Part shown: positions 30,361 through 40,011 of the stretch, piece by piece
Layout: each line of letters begins with the position of its first letter
Numbering within the stretch: the first letter of the stretch is position 1
NCBI RefSeq assembly: GCF_013349955.1
Contig: NZ_JABVXC010000004.1
Coordinates: 183,036-247,035, forward strand
DNA length: 64,000 nt
From: Onishia taeanensis
Lineage (GTDB): Bacteria; Pseudomonadota; Gammaproteobacteria; Pseudomonadales; Halomonadaceae
Direction: 5' to 3'
Notes under the pieces: model-generated
The model's database searches: none
What the model was told of the DNA's origin: nothing
What the model saw: only the letters and a program-made list of their open reading frames with translations
Program-made: the position numbers and the translations under genes

Positions 30361-30404
30361 CCAACGACAATGGCCTGGCGTAAACGCCAGGCCATTGTCG
30401 TTGG
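30361..30404. terminator. Perfect 20-bp-stem hairpin between mupP and yciK
   Basis: The inverted repeat has two exact 20-bp arms (left 30361-30380, right 30385-30404) around a TAAA loop, in the 101-bp gap between convergent mupP and yciK. The position suits a bidirectional terminator, but neither side carries a U-tract. The arm begins CCAACGACAATGG. Confidence 0.7.
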
Positions 30405-30426
30405 ATCTTGAGAAAGCGTCCTGATA

Positions 30427-31188
30427 TCAGGATTTTGGTGGCTGGGCGTCGAAGCGCTCGCCGCTATGACCCTGACTATCGGGCCCCATTAGCCATAGAT
30501 AAGTCGGCATGATCTCATCCGGCGTCCGCAGTTTCTGCGGATCCTCAGCGGGATAGGCCGTTTTACGCATCTGCGTGCGTGTGGCCCCAGGATTCAAAGT
30601 GTTGACGCGAATGCTGGAGACATTCTCCAGTTCATCGGCCAGCAGCTCGCTGAAGTTCTCGGTCGCCGCCTTGGAAACCGCATAGGCGCCCCAAAAAGCC
30701 CGCCCCTTGCGTCCCACGCTCGAGGACGTAAAGACCACCGAGGCATCATCAGAGGCCTTCAGCAGCGGCAGTAGCGCCTGCGTCATCCAGATTGGCCCGT
30801 TGATATTGACCTGCATGACCTGCTCCCACAGCGCGGGGTCGTACTGATCGAAGGGCGTCAACCGTCCCAACAGGCTCGCGTTGTGCAGGATACCGTCGAG
30901 CCGGCCGAACTCCTTGTCGAGGGTCTCGGCCATGTCGTGGTAGTCCTTGAGGGTGGCACCCTCGAAATTCAGCGGGAAGATGGCCGGCTGAGGGCCACCC
31001 GCCGCCTCGATGGCATCGTAGGTGGCTTCAAGCTTAGAGGTCGTGCGACCGAGCAGAATCACCGTGGCGCCGTGACGGGCATAGCTCAGCGCGGCAGCCC
31101 GGCCTATGCCGTCGCCGGCCCCGGTAACCAGGATCACCCGATCCGCTAGCAGGTCAGGACCTGCCTGATAATCGATCTTGCAGCTCAT
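30427..31188 (-). CDS. yciK: YciK-family short-chain oxidoreductase
   Basis: This 253-aa short-chain dehydrogenase/reductase is of the YciK type. The nucleotide motif TGAGDGIGRAAA lies near residues 22-33, NAS at about 97, the catalytic serine in VVFTSSSVGRKGRAFWGAY and YAVSK (Tyr and Lys) near residue 160, and NTLNPGATRTQMR further on. The family has no firmly established substrate. The ATG at 31188 with AGGAGC is preferred over the upstream in-frame start at 31209. It lies 26 bp downstream of cpoB on the same strand, so it may be the tail of the tol-pal operon. Confidence 0.9.
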   Translation of the reverse strand: MSCKIDYQAGPDLLADRVILVTGAGDGIGRAAALSYARHGATVILLGRTTSKLEATYDAIEAAGGPQPAIFPLNFEGATLKDYHDMAETLDKEFGRLDGILHNASLLGRLTPFDQYDPALWEQVMQVNINGPIWMTQALLPLLKASDDASVVFTSSSVGRKGRAFWGAYAVSKAATENFSELLADELENVSSIRVNTLNPGATRTQMRKTAYPAEDPQKLRTPDEIMPTYLWLMGPDSQGHSGERFDAQPPKS

Positions 31189-31214
31189 CGATGCTCCTCG
31201 AGTGGCCAATTGCC

Positions 31215-32006
31215 TCAGTCCGCAGACCGGTTGAGAAAGTCATTGGCCAACCCGGCCGCACTGCTGTCAGGAAACTCCTTGCGTACCCGCTCGAGCAAGG
31301 CACGGCTCTCGTCGGGCTTACCTTGGCGCGCTCTCAACAGCCCCTGCTTGTAGAGAGCATCGGGCATCTTGCTGCTTTGCGGGAAGTCTTGAATCACCTT
31401 CTCGAAAGCCGCGGATGCCTTGTCGAGCTCGGTCTGTGCCGAATATAGCTCACCCAGCCAGTAGTGGCCGTTGGCGGTCAGCCCGCTGTTGGGGTAGTCA
31501 GCGACAAAGCTCTCGAAGGCCGTGATGGCGGCGGGAAAGTCCCGCGCCTGCACCTTGGCAAAAGCGGCCTGATAGGCGGCGCGTGCTTCATCGCTGGTAG
31601 TCGGTTCACTGCCCGCCGAAGACTCACTTGCCGAACTCGTAGCGTTTTCTGCTTCGCCCGCAGCCACTGCCTGCTCCGCTGCGGCGGCTGCTGCATCATC
31701 AGACTGAATGCGCTTCTCGAGGTCCAGGTAGCGCTGCTGCGCCATCTTGCGCTGCTGGTCTAGCTGGTAGCGCAATTCTTCGATCTGGCCACGCAGGCGC
31801 TTGATTTCCTCCTGGTTCTCTTGCACCTGGTTAAACAGCACCAGGCTACCCCCGGACTCCTCGCGCACTTCGGCGCGCTGATAGAAGTTACCGGAGCCCT
31901 GCGAGAGATCCTCGACCACCGGTGCGGCACTCGCCAGCGGTGGCAGCGCCAGGCAAAGCCCGGCGCCAAGGGTCGTCAACGTCAATCTCGACAGACCATC
32001 TTTCAT
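31215..32006 (-). CDS. cpoB: Cell division coordinator CpoB
   Basis: CpoB (YbgF) is a periplasmic protein that links Tol-Pal-driven outer-membrane constriction to septal peptidoglycan synthesis. The 263-aa precursor has a signal peptide ending in LASA (residue 27). A short coiled-coil trimerisation segment follows (NQEEIKRLRGQIEELRYQL, about residues 63-81), then an Ala/Glu/Ser-rich linker, then TPR repeats from about residue 135 (ARAAYQAAFAKVQARDFPAA; GHYWLGELYSAQTELDKA; PDALYKQGLLRARQGK). It follows pal by 36 bp, in the usual tol-pal-cpoB order. Confidence 0.94.
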   Translation of the reverse strand: MKDGLSRLTLTTLGAGLCLALPPLASAAPVVEDLSQGSGNFYQRAEVREESGGSLVLFNQVQENQEEIKRLRGQIEELRYQLDQQRKMAQQRYLDLEKRIQSDDAAAAAAEQAVAAGEAENATSSASESSAGSEPTTSDEARAAYQAAFAKVQARDFPAAITAFESFVADYPNSGLTANGHYWLGELYSAQTELDKASAAFEKVIQDFPQSSKMPDALYKQGLLRARQGKPDESRALLERVRKEFPDSSAAGLANDFLNRSAD

Positions 32007-32042
32007 GTATCACTCCATCGGCTGCAGGCGGTACCTGGCGAC

Positions 32043-32582
32043 TCAGTAGTCGAACACCACACGACGGTTCTGGGCGTAGCTGTCTTCGCTGCTGCCACGC
32101 ACGGCCGGACGTTCCTCACCATAGCTGACCACCTCAAGCTGTGACGGAGAAACGCCCTGCACCATCAAAAAGCGCTGGACGGCGTTGGCGCGACGCTCGC
32201 CGAGAGCCAGGTTGTACTCACGGGTACCGCGCTCGTCGGTATGTCCTTGAAGTACCACATTGGCATTGGGGTGAGAACGCAGGTACTGGGCATGCGAGGC
32301 CATGACCGGCTCGAACTCACTGCGAATGGTGTCGCGGTCATAATCGAAATAGATGGTGCGAACCTGGGGAATATCGTCCTGCTGGCCATCCCGCATGCCC
32401 ATGCTGTTGGACCCGACCTGGCCGGAATTCATGCCCTGGCTGGACGCGCCACCGCTGGTGCTGCCGGCGCCTTCACTACCCGCCATGGAACCGTCCTGGG
32501 TGCCGCCAGTGCTGGAACAGCCGGCCATGACAACCAGTGAAAGCGCTGCGGCGAGATGCTTGGCATAGGGGGAAAGGTGCAT
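32043..32582 (-). CDS. pal: Peptidoglycan-associated lipoprotein Pal
   Basis: Pal is an outer-membrane lipoprotein that binds peptidoglycan through an OmpA-like domain and interacts with TolB and TolA. The 179-aa precursor has a lipobox ending VVMAGC with lipidated Cys22. A Gly/Ser/Gln/Met-rich linker of about 50 residues follows, then the OmpA domain with VVLQGHTDERGTREYNLALG, ERRANAVQRFL and YAQNRRVVFDY. The ATG at 32582 has AAGGAG upstream and gives a proper lipoprotein signal, unlike the in-frame start at 32633. It is 54 bp after tolB. Confidence 0.96.
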   Translation of the reverse strand: MHLSPYAKHLAAALSLVVMAGCSSTGGTQDGSMAGSEGAGSTSGGASSQGMNSGQVGSNSMGMRDGQQDDIPQVRTIYFDYDRDTIRSEFEPVMASHAQYLRSHPNANVVLQGHTDERGTREYNLALGERRANAVQRFLMVQGVSPSQLEVVSYGEERPAVRGSSEDSYAQNRRVVFDY

Positions 32583-32636
32583 ATTCGACTCCTTGAAAGA
32601 TGCCAGTGACTGGCAGGGTATTAACGCAATCATCGT

Positions 32637-33920
32637 TTAATTCAGAAACGGGGACCAGGCGGGTTCTCGAACATCACCCTGGGCGGCGGGTAGCCTGAAT
32701 GACGCATTGCCATCCGCCGAGACCGCTGAGAGCACCCCTTTACCGCCCTGCTGGGTGGCGAAGATTACCATGGTGCCGTTGGGGGCAACACTGGGTGATT
32801 CATCGGCCCGTGAGTCGGTCAAGGTCGTCAGGCGACCCGTCTCCAGATCCTGCTTGGCGACCTGGAACCCCTGGCTGCCGCGATGGATCATGAACAGGGT
32901 CTCGCCATCAGGCGAAAAGCGCCCACGAGAATTATAGTTCCCGGTGAAGGTCAGCCGTTTGGCCTCGCCGCTGGCCAAATCATAGCGATACAGCTGCGGG
33001 CCGCCGCTGCGATCCGAGGTGAATACCAGGCTTTTGCCGTCTGGCGCCCAGGTTGGCTCGGTATCGATGGCGTCGCTGCGTGTCAGGCGTTGAAAGCTAC
33101 CCGCGCCGACATCCATCACGTAGATTTCCGGCTGGCCATCCTTGGAAAGCGACATGGCCAACTTGCGGCCGTCCGGGGACCAGGCCGGAGCCCCATTGAT
33201 GCCCTCGAATGAGCTGGCTCGCACCCGCTGACTGGATGCCAGGTTCTGGATATAGATGGCCGGACGCCCGGTTTCAAAGGATACATAGGCCAGCTTCTGG
33301 CCATCCGGCGACCAGGCCGGCGATAGGATCGGCTCGTCGGAGGACAGAATCTGCTGGCTATTGTAGCCGTCGGCATCAGCCACTTGCAGGCCATACTGGA
33401 TGTCCTCGCCCACCCCCTGTGAGGTGACATAGGCGATCTGGGTCGAGAAGGCGCCACGAATCCCGGTGATGGCCTCGAAGATCTCGTCGCTGATACGGTG
33501 CGCCGCGGCTCGCGACTGATCGGGGCTGGCGAGATTGATGACCTTGCCGAGCATGCGCTCCTGGCCGTAGACGTCCATCAGCTCGTACTGAATGCTGCCA
33601 TCGGTGCCGACCTTGCCCACCACCAGGTAATCGGCATCTACCGCCCGCCAGTCACGATAGTTGACCTCACTGCTGGCGCTCGGCGTGGCGATCAGGTCGT
33701 CTCGGGACAGCGGCTTGAACTGGCCGCTGCGCTCGAGGTCGTTGGCGATCACGCTAGCAATGTCCGTGGGCAACTGAGCGCCCTGCTCGGCGAAAGGCAC
33801 CACCGCAATCGGCGTGGCACGGTCACTGCCCTGGGTGATTTCGATGGTCAGGTCAGCATGGGCAAGACTGGTCAGCAGCAGCAACAGCATGCCGCACCAC
33901 AGGCTCATATAACGTTTCAT
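32637..33920 (-). CDS. tolB: Tol-Pal system beta-propeller protein TolB
   Basis: TolB is the periplasmic component that binds Pal and the TolA C-terminus. The 427-aa precursor has a signal peptide ending SLAHA (residue 22). The N-terminal alpha/beta domain includes [25 protein letters not shown]. The six-bladed propeller is seen as repeated [13 protein letters not shown] blades ([64 protein letters not shown]). It overlaps tolA: the tolA TGA and the tolB ATG share bases at 33918-33922. Confidence 0.96.
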   Translation of the reverse strand: MKRYMSLWCGMLLLLLTSLAHADLTIEITQGSDRATPIAVVPFAEQGAQLPTDIASVIANDLERSGQFKPLSRDDLIATPSASSEVNYRDWRAVDADYLVVGKVGTDGSIQYELMDVYGQERMLGKVINLASPDQSRAAAHRISDEIFEAITGIRGAFSTQIAYVTSQGVGEDIQYGLQVADADGYNSQQILSSDEPILSPAWSPDGQKLAYVSFETGRPAIYIQNLASSQRVRASSFEGINGAPAWSPDGRKLAMSLSKDGQPEIYVMDVGAGSFQRLTRSDAIDTEPTWAPDGKSLVFTSDRSGGPQLYRYDLASGEAKRLTFTGNYNSRGRFSPDGETLFMIHRGSQGFQVAKQDLETGRLTTLTDSRADESPSVAPNGTMVIFATQQGGKGVLSAVSADGNASFRLPAAQGDVREPAWSPFLN

Positions 33921-35038
33921 CAGCGCACATCTCCCGGTTTGAATCTCAGGTTAAAGTCGCGAAAGCGACGCTGGGCCGCAGGCGGCAGATCTTGCATCTC
34001 GCGGAAAGGCGCGGCACGTTCCACCGCCTGAAGAACCGAGCGATCGAAGGCCGCATCGCCACTGCTCTGGACGAGCTGCGTATTGACCAGCTCGCCAGTG
34101 GGCAGCAACGTCAGACGGACCAACGCTTCGACACCTGAACTCAGGTTAGGCGGAACAATCCAGGCCTGCTCGACGGCGCTGCGCACCAAGTTCTGGAAGC
34201 TATTACTGGCCTGCTCCGCCTGACGGGCATTGGCAATGGCTTCTTCCTCACCGGCAATCGCACTATCCAGGCTATTGCTGGCCGCTTCGGCCGCACGCTT
34301 GGCGGCCTCTTCCCGGCGCTTGCGTTCGGCCTCGGCTTCGGCCTGACGGCGAGCCTCTTCCTGACGCTTGCGCTCGGCCTCCGCTTCAGCCTGCTGGCGC
34401 GCCTCTTCTTGACGCTTGGCCTCAGCTTCGGCTTCGGCCTGCTGGCGCGCCTCTTCCTGTCGCTTGGCCTCAGCTTCGGCTTTGGCCTTCTGGCGGGCCT
34501 GCTCCTGGCGCTTGGCTTCCGCTTCGGCCTCTGCCTCCTGGCGTCGGGCTTCCTCTTGTTGCTTACGCTCAGCCTCAGCCTGCGCCTGGCGCTGTGCCTC
34601 TGCCTCCTGGCGTGCCTGTTCCTCTTGCTGTCGGCGAGCTTCGGCGGCGGCAGCTTCTTCGGCACGTCGCTGCGCCTCGGCCTCGGCCTGACTACGTGCC
34701 TCTTCGGCGGCCTTGCGTGCCGCTTCCTGCTCAGCCGCTTGTTGAGCTCGCTGCTCTGCGGCCGCCTGTTCGGCTTCCTGTTGACGTTGACGCTCAGCGG
34801 CAGCGGCTTCTTCCTGCGCCTCACGCTCGGCGGCGCGGGCCCTGGCGGCCTCGGTACGCTGCGCCTGGTCGGTGGCAGTTTCGGTACTGACCAGCGTCGC
34901 CTTGACCACCGAAGCCGAGCTTGGCTCTTCGTCAGAGGTCGGAAATTCCAGCACATTGATCACCACGACCCCGACGTGCAGGGCAAGCGCCAGGGCCACC
35001 GGCAGGCCGTAGCCCACGCGGGAGTCATGTCTGGCCAT
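33920..35038 (-). CDS. tolA: Tol-Pal system protein TolA
   Basis: TolA is the inner-membrane protein that transmits TolQR energy to the outer membrane. The 372-aa product has one N-terminal transmembrane helix ([17 protein letters not shown], about residues 14-30). A highly charged Ala/Glu/Gln/Arg helical domain spans about residues 55-255, including four 16-residue repeats. The C-terminal domain runs from about residue 285 ([47 protein letters not shown]). It follows tolR by 9 bp and overlaps tolB. Confidence 0.95.
   Translation of the reverse strand: MARHDSRVGYGLPVALALALHVGVVVINVLEFPTSDEEPSSASVVKATLVSTETATDQAQRTEAARARAAEREAQEEAAAAERQRQQEAEQAAAEQRAQQAAEQEAARKAAEEARSQAEAEAQRRAEEAAAAEARRQQEEQARQEAEAQRQAQAEAERKQQEEARRQEAEAEAEAKRQEQARQKAKAEAEAKRQEEARQQAEAEAEAKRQEEARQQAEAEAERKRQEEARRQAEAEAERKRREEAAKRAAEAASNSLDSAIAGEEEAIANARQAEQASNSFQNLVRSAVEQAWIVPPNLSSGVEALVRLTLLPTGELVNTQLVQSSGDAAFDRSVLQAVERAAPFREMQDLPPAAQRRFRDFNLRFKPGDVR
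34307..34498 (-). repeat. Four 48-bp in-frame repeats within tolA
   Basis: Four consecutive 48-bp units encode 16-residue helical repeats (residues 181-244; type [16 protein letters not shown]), and a related 17-residue unit stands before them. The units are diverged at third positions and at some residues. In-frame gain or loss of a unit would change the length of the periplasmic rod without breaking the gene. Confidence 0.85.
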
Positions 35039-35047
35039 GCGTGCTCC

Positions 35048-35491
35048 TTAATTGTCGGCGGGCGGCGGTTCGGAAATCAGGCCGACATCGCTGACGCCGG
35101 CGACTTGCAGTGTGCTCATCAGGGTGATGACCTGGCCATAGGGCACATTGCGATCACCGCGAACCAGTACCGGGGTATTGGGGCGCCGATTAAGAATGGC
35201 AATCACCTTGTCGGAGATATCCTCAAGGCTGGTAGTCGCTTTATCGTCACCGACAGAGATGTAATAGCTGCCCTCGCGGTCGACGGAGACGATCACCGGC
35301 TCCTGGTCCTCGATATCGGCAATCGGCTCGGACGCCGTCTTGGGCAGCTCGACCTGGACACCCTGCGTCATCATCGGCGCGGTGATCATGAAGATGACCA
35401 ACAGCACCAGCATTACATCGATGAAGGGCACCACGTTGATTTCGCCCATTGGCTTGCCACGGCCACCACGGTGAAACGGACCATGCATCAT
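35048..35491 (-). CDS. tolR: Tol-Pal system protein TolR
   Basis: TolR is the ExbD-family component of the proton-driven TolQR motor. The 147-aa product has a single transmembrane helix with the proton-conducting aspartate (EINVVPFIDVMLVLLVIFM, about residues 17-35), and a periplasmic dimerisation domain (VPYGQVITLMSTLQVAGVSDVGLIS). The start at 35491 gives MMHGPFHRGGRGKPMGEINV; the inner ATG before GEINV is a less likely alternative. It lies 12 bp after tolQ. Confidence 0.95.
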   Translation of the reverse strand: MMHGPFHRGGRGKPMGEINVVPFIDVMLVLLVIFMITAPMMTQGVQVELPKTASEPIADIEDQEPVIVSVDREGSYYISVGDDKATTSLEDISDKVIAILNRRPNTPVLVRGDRNVPYGQVITLMSTLQVAGVSDVGLISEPPPADN

Positions 35492-35503
35492 GGCATTGCT
35501 CCC

Positions 35504-36193
35504 TCAGGCCGCATCCTGGTCACCGCGCCCCTGGAGGTTGCGGTGCAGGATGGAATGAAACTCTTCGGCGAAGTCTTCGTATTTGCCGAGCAGCTTGTTG
35601 GACGCGGCCGACAGGCGGTTATAGAAAATAACCGCCGGAATCGCTGCGAACAGGCCCATGGCGGTGGCAATCAGGGCCTCGGCGATCCAGGGCGCGACGG
35701 TGGCAAGCGTGGCCTGTTGCGTCATCGATAGGCTCTGGAAGGAACCCATGATACCCCAGACGGTGCCGAACAGGCCGATATACGGGCTGGCGGAAGCCAC
35801 CGTGGCCAGGAAGATCAGGTGTAGATTCAGGCGTTCTTCCTCTCGCGACCAGGCGACTCTCATCGAGCGCTGAACGCCTTCGAGAATCGCCTGAGGGTTA
35901 CGCGTTTTAGGCAGCAGGCGGTTGAACTCTCGAAAGCCTGAGCGGAACACGTGTTCGGCGCCCTGGGTTTCCTGCTCTGCAGGGGTTTCGCGGTACAGCT
36001 CGTTGAGATCGATGCCTGACCAGAAGCGGTCCTCGAAGGCCTTGTGGGCCCGCTTGGCGCGACGCAGTACGAAGCTGCGCTGAAAGATCACCACCCAGGA
36101 CAGCACCGAGGCGATGATCAGCAGCAGCATCACGAACTGCACCACGCCACTGGCGTTCAGGATTAGATGTGGTATGGACATGGAGTCGTTCAC
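35504..36193 (-). CDS. tolQ: Tol-Pal system protein TolQ (GTG start)
   Basis: TolQ is the MotA/ExbB-family ion-channel subunit. The 229-aa product has three membrane segments: VVQFVMLLLIIASVLSWVVIF near the N-terminus, then IFLATVASASPYIGLFGTVWG and TLATVAPWIAEALIATAMGLFAAIPAVIFYNR. The start is probably GTG at 36191-36193, because AGAGGA lies 5-10 nt upstream; the ATG four codons later has no comparable site. It is downstream of ybgC across an 89-bp gap on the same strand. Confidence 0.94.
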   Translation of the reverse strand: MNDSMSIPHLILNASGVVQFVMLLLIIASVLSWVVIFQRSFVLRRAKRAHKAFEDRFWSGIDLNELYRETPAEQETQGAEHVFRSGFREFNRLLPKTRNPQAILEGVQRSMRVAWSREEERLNLHLIFLATVASASPYIGLFGTVWGIMGSFQSLSMTQQATLATVAPWIAEALIATAMGLFAAIPAVIFYNRLSAASNKLLGKYEDFAEEFHSILHRNLQGRGDQDAA

Positions 36194-36282
36194 GAGAATC
36201 CTCTTTTATCAAACGCGTTCGTCATACGAAAACCTCAGGCCGAGCCTGTGACGTTAGCGCCCCAGGCTGGCAGGTCATTTCT

Positions 36283-36678
36283 TCAGGCTGACAGCGCCTT
36301 GTTAAGGCCGGCAGGCCAGCGCCTGGGCTTGAGGCTGTTCGCATCCAGACAGGCGATGTCGACCGTGGCATGGCACAGGGGTTCCCCACCGTGCTGAACG
36401 ACCTGATGAAAACTCAGTCGACAGGCACTGTGCGATTTGAGCTCCGCGCTGACGCTGAGCTCGTCGTCAAGCCGGGCAGGCTTGGCATAGCGACATTCCA
36501 GGCGATGCACCACCAGTTGGATGCCGTCATCGAGCAATGCGCGCTGGGTAATCCCCAACTGCTTCAGCCACTCGCTGCGCGCCCGTTCCATATACTTGAG
36601 ATAATTGACGTAGTAGACGATGCCACCCGCATCGGTATCTTCGATATAGACGGTGACTGGGTGCTGAAATTCACTCAT
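36283..36678 (-). CDS. ybgC: Tol-Pal-associated acyl-CoA thioesterase YbgC
   Basis: This hotdog-fold thioesterase has 131 aa. The YbgC/4-hydroxybenzoyl-CoA thioesterase motif is [26 protein letters not shown] with the catalytic aspartate near residue 16. It acts on acyl-CoA or acyl-ACP in the cytoplasm; in E. coli it is encoded at the head of the tol-pal cluster and thought to act in phospholipid metabolism. Its ATG overlaps the ruvB stop by four bases (ATGA). Confidence 0.93.
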   Translation of the reverse strand: MSEFQHPVTVYIEDTDAGGIVYYVNYLKYMERARSEWLKQLGITQRALLDDGIQLVVHRLECRYAKPARLDDELSVSAELKSHSACRLSFHQVVQHGGEPLCHATVDIACLDANSLKPRRWPAGLNKALSA

Positions 36679-37724
36679 GCCCCGCCCTCTTGCGTAGGTG
36701 TTGATTCATCCGGCGACAGGCCCTCATCTCGGCTCAAGCCGAAATGCAGGTAGGCCTGACGGGTAACGACTCGCCCTCTCGCGGTGCGCATCATAAAGCC
36801 CTGCTGAATCAGATAGGGTTCGATGACATCCTCAATGGTGTCGCGCTCTTCACTGATCGCCGCTGCCAGACTGTCGACGCCCACCGGACCGCCCTCGAAC
36901 TTCTCGATCATCGCCAGCAGCAGCCGCCGGTCCATATGATCGAGACCATGGGAATCGACATTCAACAAGTTCAGTGCCTGGTCGGCGATATTGGCCTCCA
37001 GCACACCGCTGCCGCGTACCTCGCTGAAATCGCGCACCCGCCGCAGCAGGCGGTTGGCGATACGCGGTGTGCCCCGCGCTCGGCGAGCGATCTCGGCCGC
37101 ACCCGCCTGGTCTGCCTCGACCCCGAGTAGGCGCGCGGAACGAGTGACGATCTCGGTGAGCTCCGAGAGGCTGTAGAATTCGAGCCGCTGAACGATGCCG
37201 AAGCGATCACGCAGCGGCGAGGTCAAAAGCCCCGCCCGAGTTGTGGCACCGACCAGGGTGAAACGCGGTAGGTCGAGCTTGATGGAACGTGCCGCTGGCC
37301 CTTCGCCGATGACGATATCGAGCTGGAAGTCTTCCATGGCTGGATACAGGACTTCCTCCACCGCCGGAGACAGGCGGTGAATTTCGTCGATGAACAAGAC
37401 GTCGCCGGGCTGGAGGTTGGTCAGCATGGCGGCCAGATCCCCGGCCCTCTCGAGCACCGGCCCCGACGTGGATTTGATATCGACGTCCATCTCATGGGCG
37501 ATGATATTGGCCAGGGTGGTCTTGCCAAGCCCCGGGGGGCCAAAGACCAGCGTATGGTCGAGGCTCTCGCCGCGGCCACGGGCGGCGCTGATGAAGATGT
37601 CGAGCTGCTCGCGCACCGCCGGCTGGCCGATATAGTCGGCCAACCGCTGGGGGCGAATGGCATGATCGATCGGCACTTCCCCTTCGCGGGGCTGAGCGGC
37701 GATCAGCCGATCACTGTCAATCAT
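36675..37724 (-). CDS. ruvB: Holliday junction branch-migration helicase RuvB
   Basis: RuvB is the AAA+ motor of the RuvABC resolvasome. The 349-aa product shows [19 protein letters not shown], Walker [14 protein letters not shown] (about residues 63-75), Walker [11 protein letters not shown], sensor motif [12 protein letters not shown], the arginine finger region [16 protein letters not shown] and a C-terminal winged helix ([20 protein letters not shown]). GGAGGACTC precedes the ATG at 37724. It follows ruvA by 79 bp. Confidence 0.97.
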   Translation of the reverse strand: MIDSDRLIAAQPREGEVPIDHAIRPQRLADYIGQPAVREQLDIFISAARGRGESLDHTLVFGPPGLGKTTLANIIAHEMDVDIKSTSGPVLERAGDLAAMLTNLQPGDVLFIDEIHRLSPAVEEVLYPAMEDFQLDIVIGEGPAARSIKLDLPRFTLVGATTRAGLLTSPLRDRFGIVQRLEFYSLSELTEIVTRSARLLGVEADQAGAAEIARRARGTPRIANRLLRRVRDFSEVRGSGVLEANIADQALNLLNVDSHGLDHMDRRLLLAMIEKFEGGPVGVDSLAAAISEERDTIEDVIEPYLIQQGFMMRTARGRVVTRQAYLHFGLSRDEGLSPDESTPTQEGGA

Positions 37725-37803
37725 GAGTCCTCCAGTGCCTGGAGGTGCCGTGCGGACACTGCCTTGAAGCGCATGCGCTCACTTTTACCATGGTCATGAA
37801 TCA

Positions 37804-38418
37804 TCAACCCGCCAACTTGCGGGCCAGAGCGCCCTTGATCAGTGCCTCGGTCGACAGGCCCTCATCTTGAGCGGCGATCATCTTGGCGGCCTCGGTGGGC
37901 TTGTAGCCAAGCGCTACCAGGGCGGCTTCGGCATCAGCGCGAGCATCGCTCGCCGACGTGTCTGGGGCGGCGGCTTGTTCGAGCCCGGCAAGGGCGTTCT
38001 CGCTTGCCTGGGTCCAGTGCGGGAAACGGTCGCGCATTTCGATTACTAGCCGCTCGGCGGTCTTCTTGCCGACGCCGGGTAGACGCGTCAAGGCCTTGAT
38101 GTCGTCATCCATCACGCAGCGAATGAACTGGTCCTCATCCATGCCGGAGAGGATGGCCAGGGCCAGCTTGGGGCCGACGCCATTGACCTTGATCAGCGCC
38201 CTGAACAGCGCACGCTCCTTCTCTCTGGCGAAGCCAAACAGCAGGTGCGCATCCTCGCGTACGGTCAGGTGAGTGTGCAACTGTATCGTTTCGCCGACAC
38301 CGGGCAGGGCCAGCAGGGTCGTCATGGAGGCTTCGAGTTCATAGCCTACCCCGCCCACATCCACGACCAGCCAGGGCGGCTGCTTTTCCAGCAGAGTGCC
38401 ACGAAGGCGTCCAATCAT
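37804..38418 (-). CDS. ruvA: Holliday junction branch-migration complex subunit RuvA
   Basis: RuvA binds four-way junctions as a tetramer and loads RuvB. The 204-aa product begins [20 protein letters not shown]. It has the OB-fold domain, the two helix-hairpin-helix motifs ([36 protein letters not shown]) and the C-terminal RuvB-binding domain ([16 protein letters not shown]). The gap to ruvC is unusually long (247 bp) and carries a tandem repeat array directly before this gene. Confidence 0.97.
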   Translation of the reverse strand: MIGRLRGTLLEKQPPWLVVDVGGVGYELEASMTTLLALPGVGETIQLHTHLTVREDAHLLFGFAREKERALFRALIKVNGVGPKLALAILSGMDEDQFIRCVMDDDIKALTRLPGVGKKTAERLVIEMRDRFPHWTQASENALAGLEQAAAPDTSASDARADAEAALVALGYKPTEAAKMIAAQDEGLSTEALIKGALARKLAG

Positions 38419-38445
38419 ACCGTCAAGATCCTTGAGAGAGTTCAG

Positions 38446-38517
38446 AGTTCTTGAGTCAGTTCTTGAGTCAGCTCTTGACTACGTTCTTGAGCAAGCTCTT
38501 GAGCCAATACCTGAGAA
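38446..38517 (-). repeat. Six tandem 12-bp repeats upstream of ruvA
   Basis: Six contiguous 12-bp units occupy 72 bp, ending 28 bp from the ruvA start. On the plus strand the first two units are identical (AGTTCTTGAGTC) and units 3-6 diverge progressively, the last being AATACCTGAGAA. On the minus strand they read as a repeated CAAGAGCT-type sequence and, in one open frame, as repeats of Gln-Glu-Leu-Thr. The rest of the 247-bp ruvC-ruvA spacer (38518-38665) is comparatively AT-rich and shows no other clear element. Confidence 0.9.
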
Positions 38518-38665
38518 AGTGTCGAATCACTATACTGGTCGACCCACAGGCTGACCAGCATATCCAAACAGCGTTTGATAATATAAAACCGCCAGCTGTC
38601 TGACCTGGAAATAAGACGCACGATGCGGCTTGTTTCAGAGGCGGGGCCTTCGTGCGACCGGCATA

Positions 38666-39217
38666 TCAACCGGGGCGATAGTCCCGCCAGCTCTTGCCTC
38701 GTGCCTGACGCGAGTTACGGCCACCGAAGGCGCCCTGCTTGACCAGACCGAGCCGCGCATGGGCATGCGTCAGGGCGATAGCCAGGGCATCCGCGGCATC
38801 CGCCTGGGGCGTTGCCGAAAGCCCCAATACGGCCGTCACCATATGCTGTACCTGGCTTTTATCGGCAGCCCCTGTGCCGGTGACCGCCTGTTTGATCTGT
38901 CGCGGCCCGTATTCGCTGACCGGCAGCCCATGATTGGCGGCACATACGATGGCGGCTCCACGCGCCTGCCCAAGCTTAAGCGCAGAAGCCGCGTTGTTAG
39001 ACATGAACACCTGTTCGATGGCGAATTCCGCCGGTCGATGCACGGCGATCAACTCGCTGATGCCGGCGTAGCATTGGGCCAGGCGCTGAGCCAGGTCATC
39101 GTCCTTGAGGCGAATGCAGCCGCTGGCGACATACACCGGCCGAGGCTGGCTGACATCGAGCACGCCATAGCCAGTGATGCGCGACCCCGGATCGATGCCC
39201 AGGATCAGCATGGGCAT
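38666..39217 (-). CDS. ruvC: Holliday junction resolvase RuvC
   Basis: RuvC is the endonuclease that cuts Holliday junctions. The 183-aa product has the RNase H-like fold with acidic catalytic residues: [17 protein letters not shown] (Asp near residue 8), [12 protein letters not shown] (Glu near residue 67), and [13 protein letters not shown] (aspartates near 140). The C-terminal tail (KSWRDYRPG) is basic. It follows yebC by 21 bp, and a long repeat-containing spacer separates it from ruvA. Confidence 0.96.
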   Translation of the reverse strand: MPMLILGIDPGSRITGYGVLDVSQPRPVYVASGCIRLKDDDLAQRLAQCYAGISELIAVHRPAEFAIEQVFMSNNAASALKLGQARGAAIVCAANHGLPVSEYGPRQIKQAVTGTGAADKSQVQHMVTAVLGLSATPQADAADALAIALTHAHARLGLVKQGAFGGRNSRQARGKSWRDYRPG

Positions 39218-39238
39218 GCCTCCGCGTTGATTACCCGG

Positions 39239-39988
39239 TCATTCGAGTTGTTCAAGAACGGCCTCGTCGAAATCGGCGTTGGAATAGACATTCTGTACAT
39301 CATCGAGGTCCTCGAGCATGTCCACCAGCTTGATGACCTTCTGGGCCACCTCGACCTCATTGATCGGCGAGTAGTTGTCGGGATACTTATCGATCTCGCT
39401 GTGTGATGGCGTGAGGCCTGCCTCGAGCAGCGCTTCCTTGACCGCCCAGAAATCCCCCGGCTGGGTAATGACCTCGATGCTGCCGTCGTCATGGCTGATC
39501 ACGTCTTCCGCGCCGGCCTCCAGGGTGGCCTCCATCAGCGCTTCTTCACTAGTGCCATCGCTGAATTGCAGCCGGCCCTGATGATGGAACATGAAGGACA
39601 CGGAACCGGTAGTCCCCAAATTGCCACCATGCTTGGAGAACGCATGGCGCACTTCCGAAACCGTGCGATTGCGGTTGTCGGTCATGCACTCGACCAGCAC
39701 GGCGACACCGTCCGGGCCATAGCCCTCGTAGACGGTTTCCTCCATGGCATCGCCATCGGTGTTGCCCGCCCCACGGTCGACGGCACGCTGGATGGTGTCC
39801 TTGGTCATGTTGTTGCCAAGCGCCTTGTCGATGGCCGCCCGCAGACGCGGGTTGTCGTTTGGCTCAGCACCGCCCAGTCGTGCGGCCACCGTCAGTTCAC
39901 GAATCAGCTTGGAGAAGATCTTGCCGCGCTTGGCGTCCTGTGCCGCCTTGCGATGCTTGATATTGGCCCATTTGCTGTGTCCGGCCAT
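39239..39988 (-). CDS. yebC: YebC/PmpR family protein
   Basis: This 249-aa protein starts [21 protein letters not shown], the signature of the YebC/PmpR/TACO1 family. Members are described as transcriptional regulators and, more recently, as helpers of translation through difficult proline stretches. Other conserved segments are [18 protein letters not shown] [31 protein letters not shown] and [13 protein letters not shown]. The long in-frame upstream extension to 40156 is rejected: AAGGAGG precedes the ATG at 39988. It lies between aspS and ruvC, its common place. Confidence 0.96.
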   Translation of the reverse strand: MAGHSKWANIKHRKAAQDAKRGKIFSKLIRELTVAARLGGAEPNDNPRLRAAIDKALGNNMTKDTIQRAVDRGAGNTDGDAMEETVYEGYGPDGVAVLVECMTDNRNRTVSEVRHAFSKHGGNLGTTGSVSFMFHHQGRLQFSDGTSEEALMEATLEAGAEDVISHDDGSIEVITQPGDFWAVKEALLEAGLTPSHSEIDKYPDNYSPINEVEVAQKVIKLVDMLEDLDDVQNVYSNADFDEAVLEQLE

Positions 39989-40011
39989 GAAAAAAACCTC
40001 CTTTTCATGCG

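Noticed and set aside
34409..35731. 440-codon plus-strand frame opposite tolA and tolR
   Set aside because: Its Leu/Gly-rich, membrane-like sequence is simply the reverse complement of TolA's Ala/Glu/Arg repeats.
38442..38669. 75-codon frame after ruvC ending in Gln-Glu-Leu repeats, as a confirmed gene
   Set aside because: The TTG start overlaps the ruvC stop and could be coupled, but the first 50 residues look random and the rest is only the DNA repeat. It is kept as an observation, not annotated as a gene.
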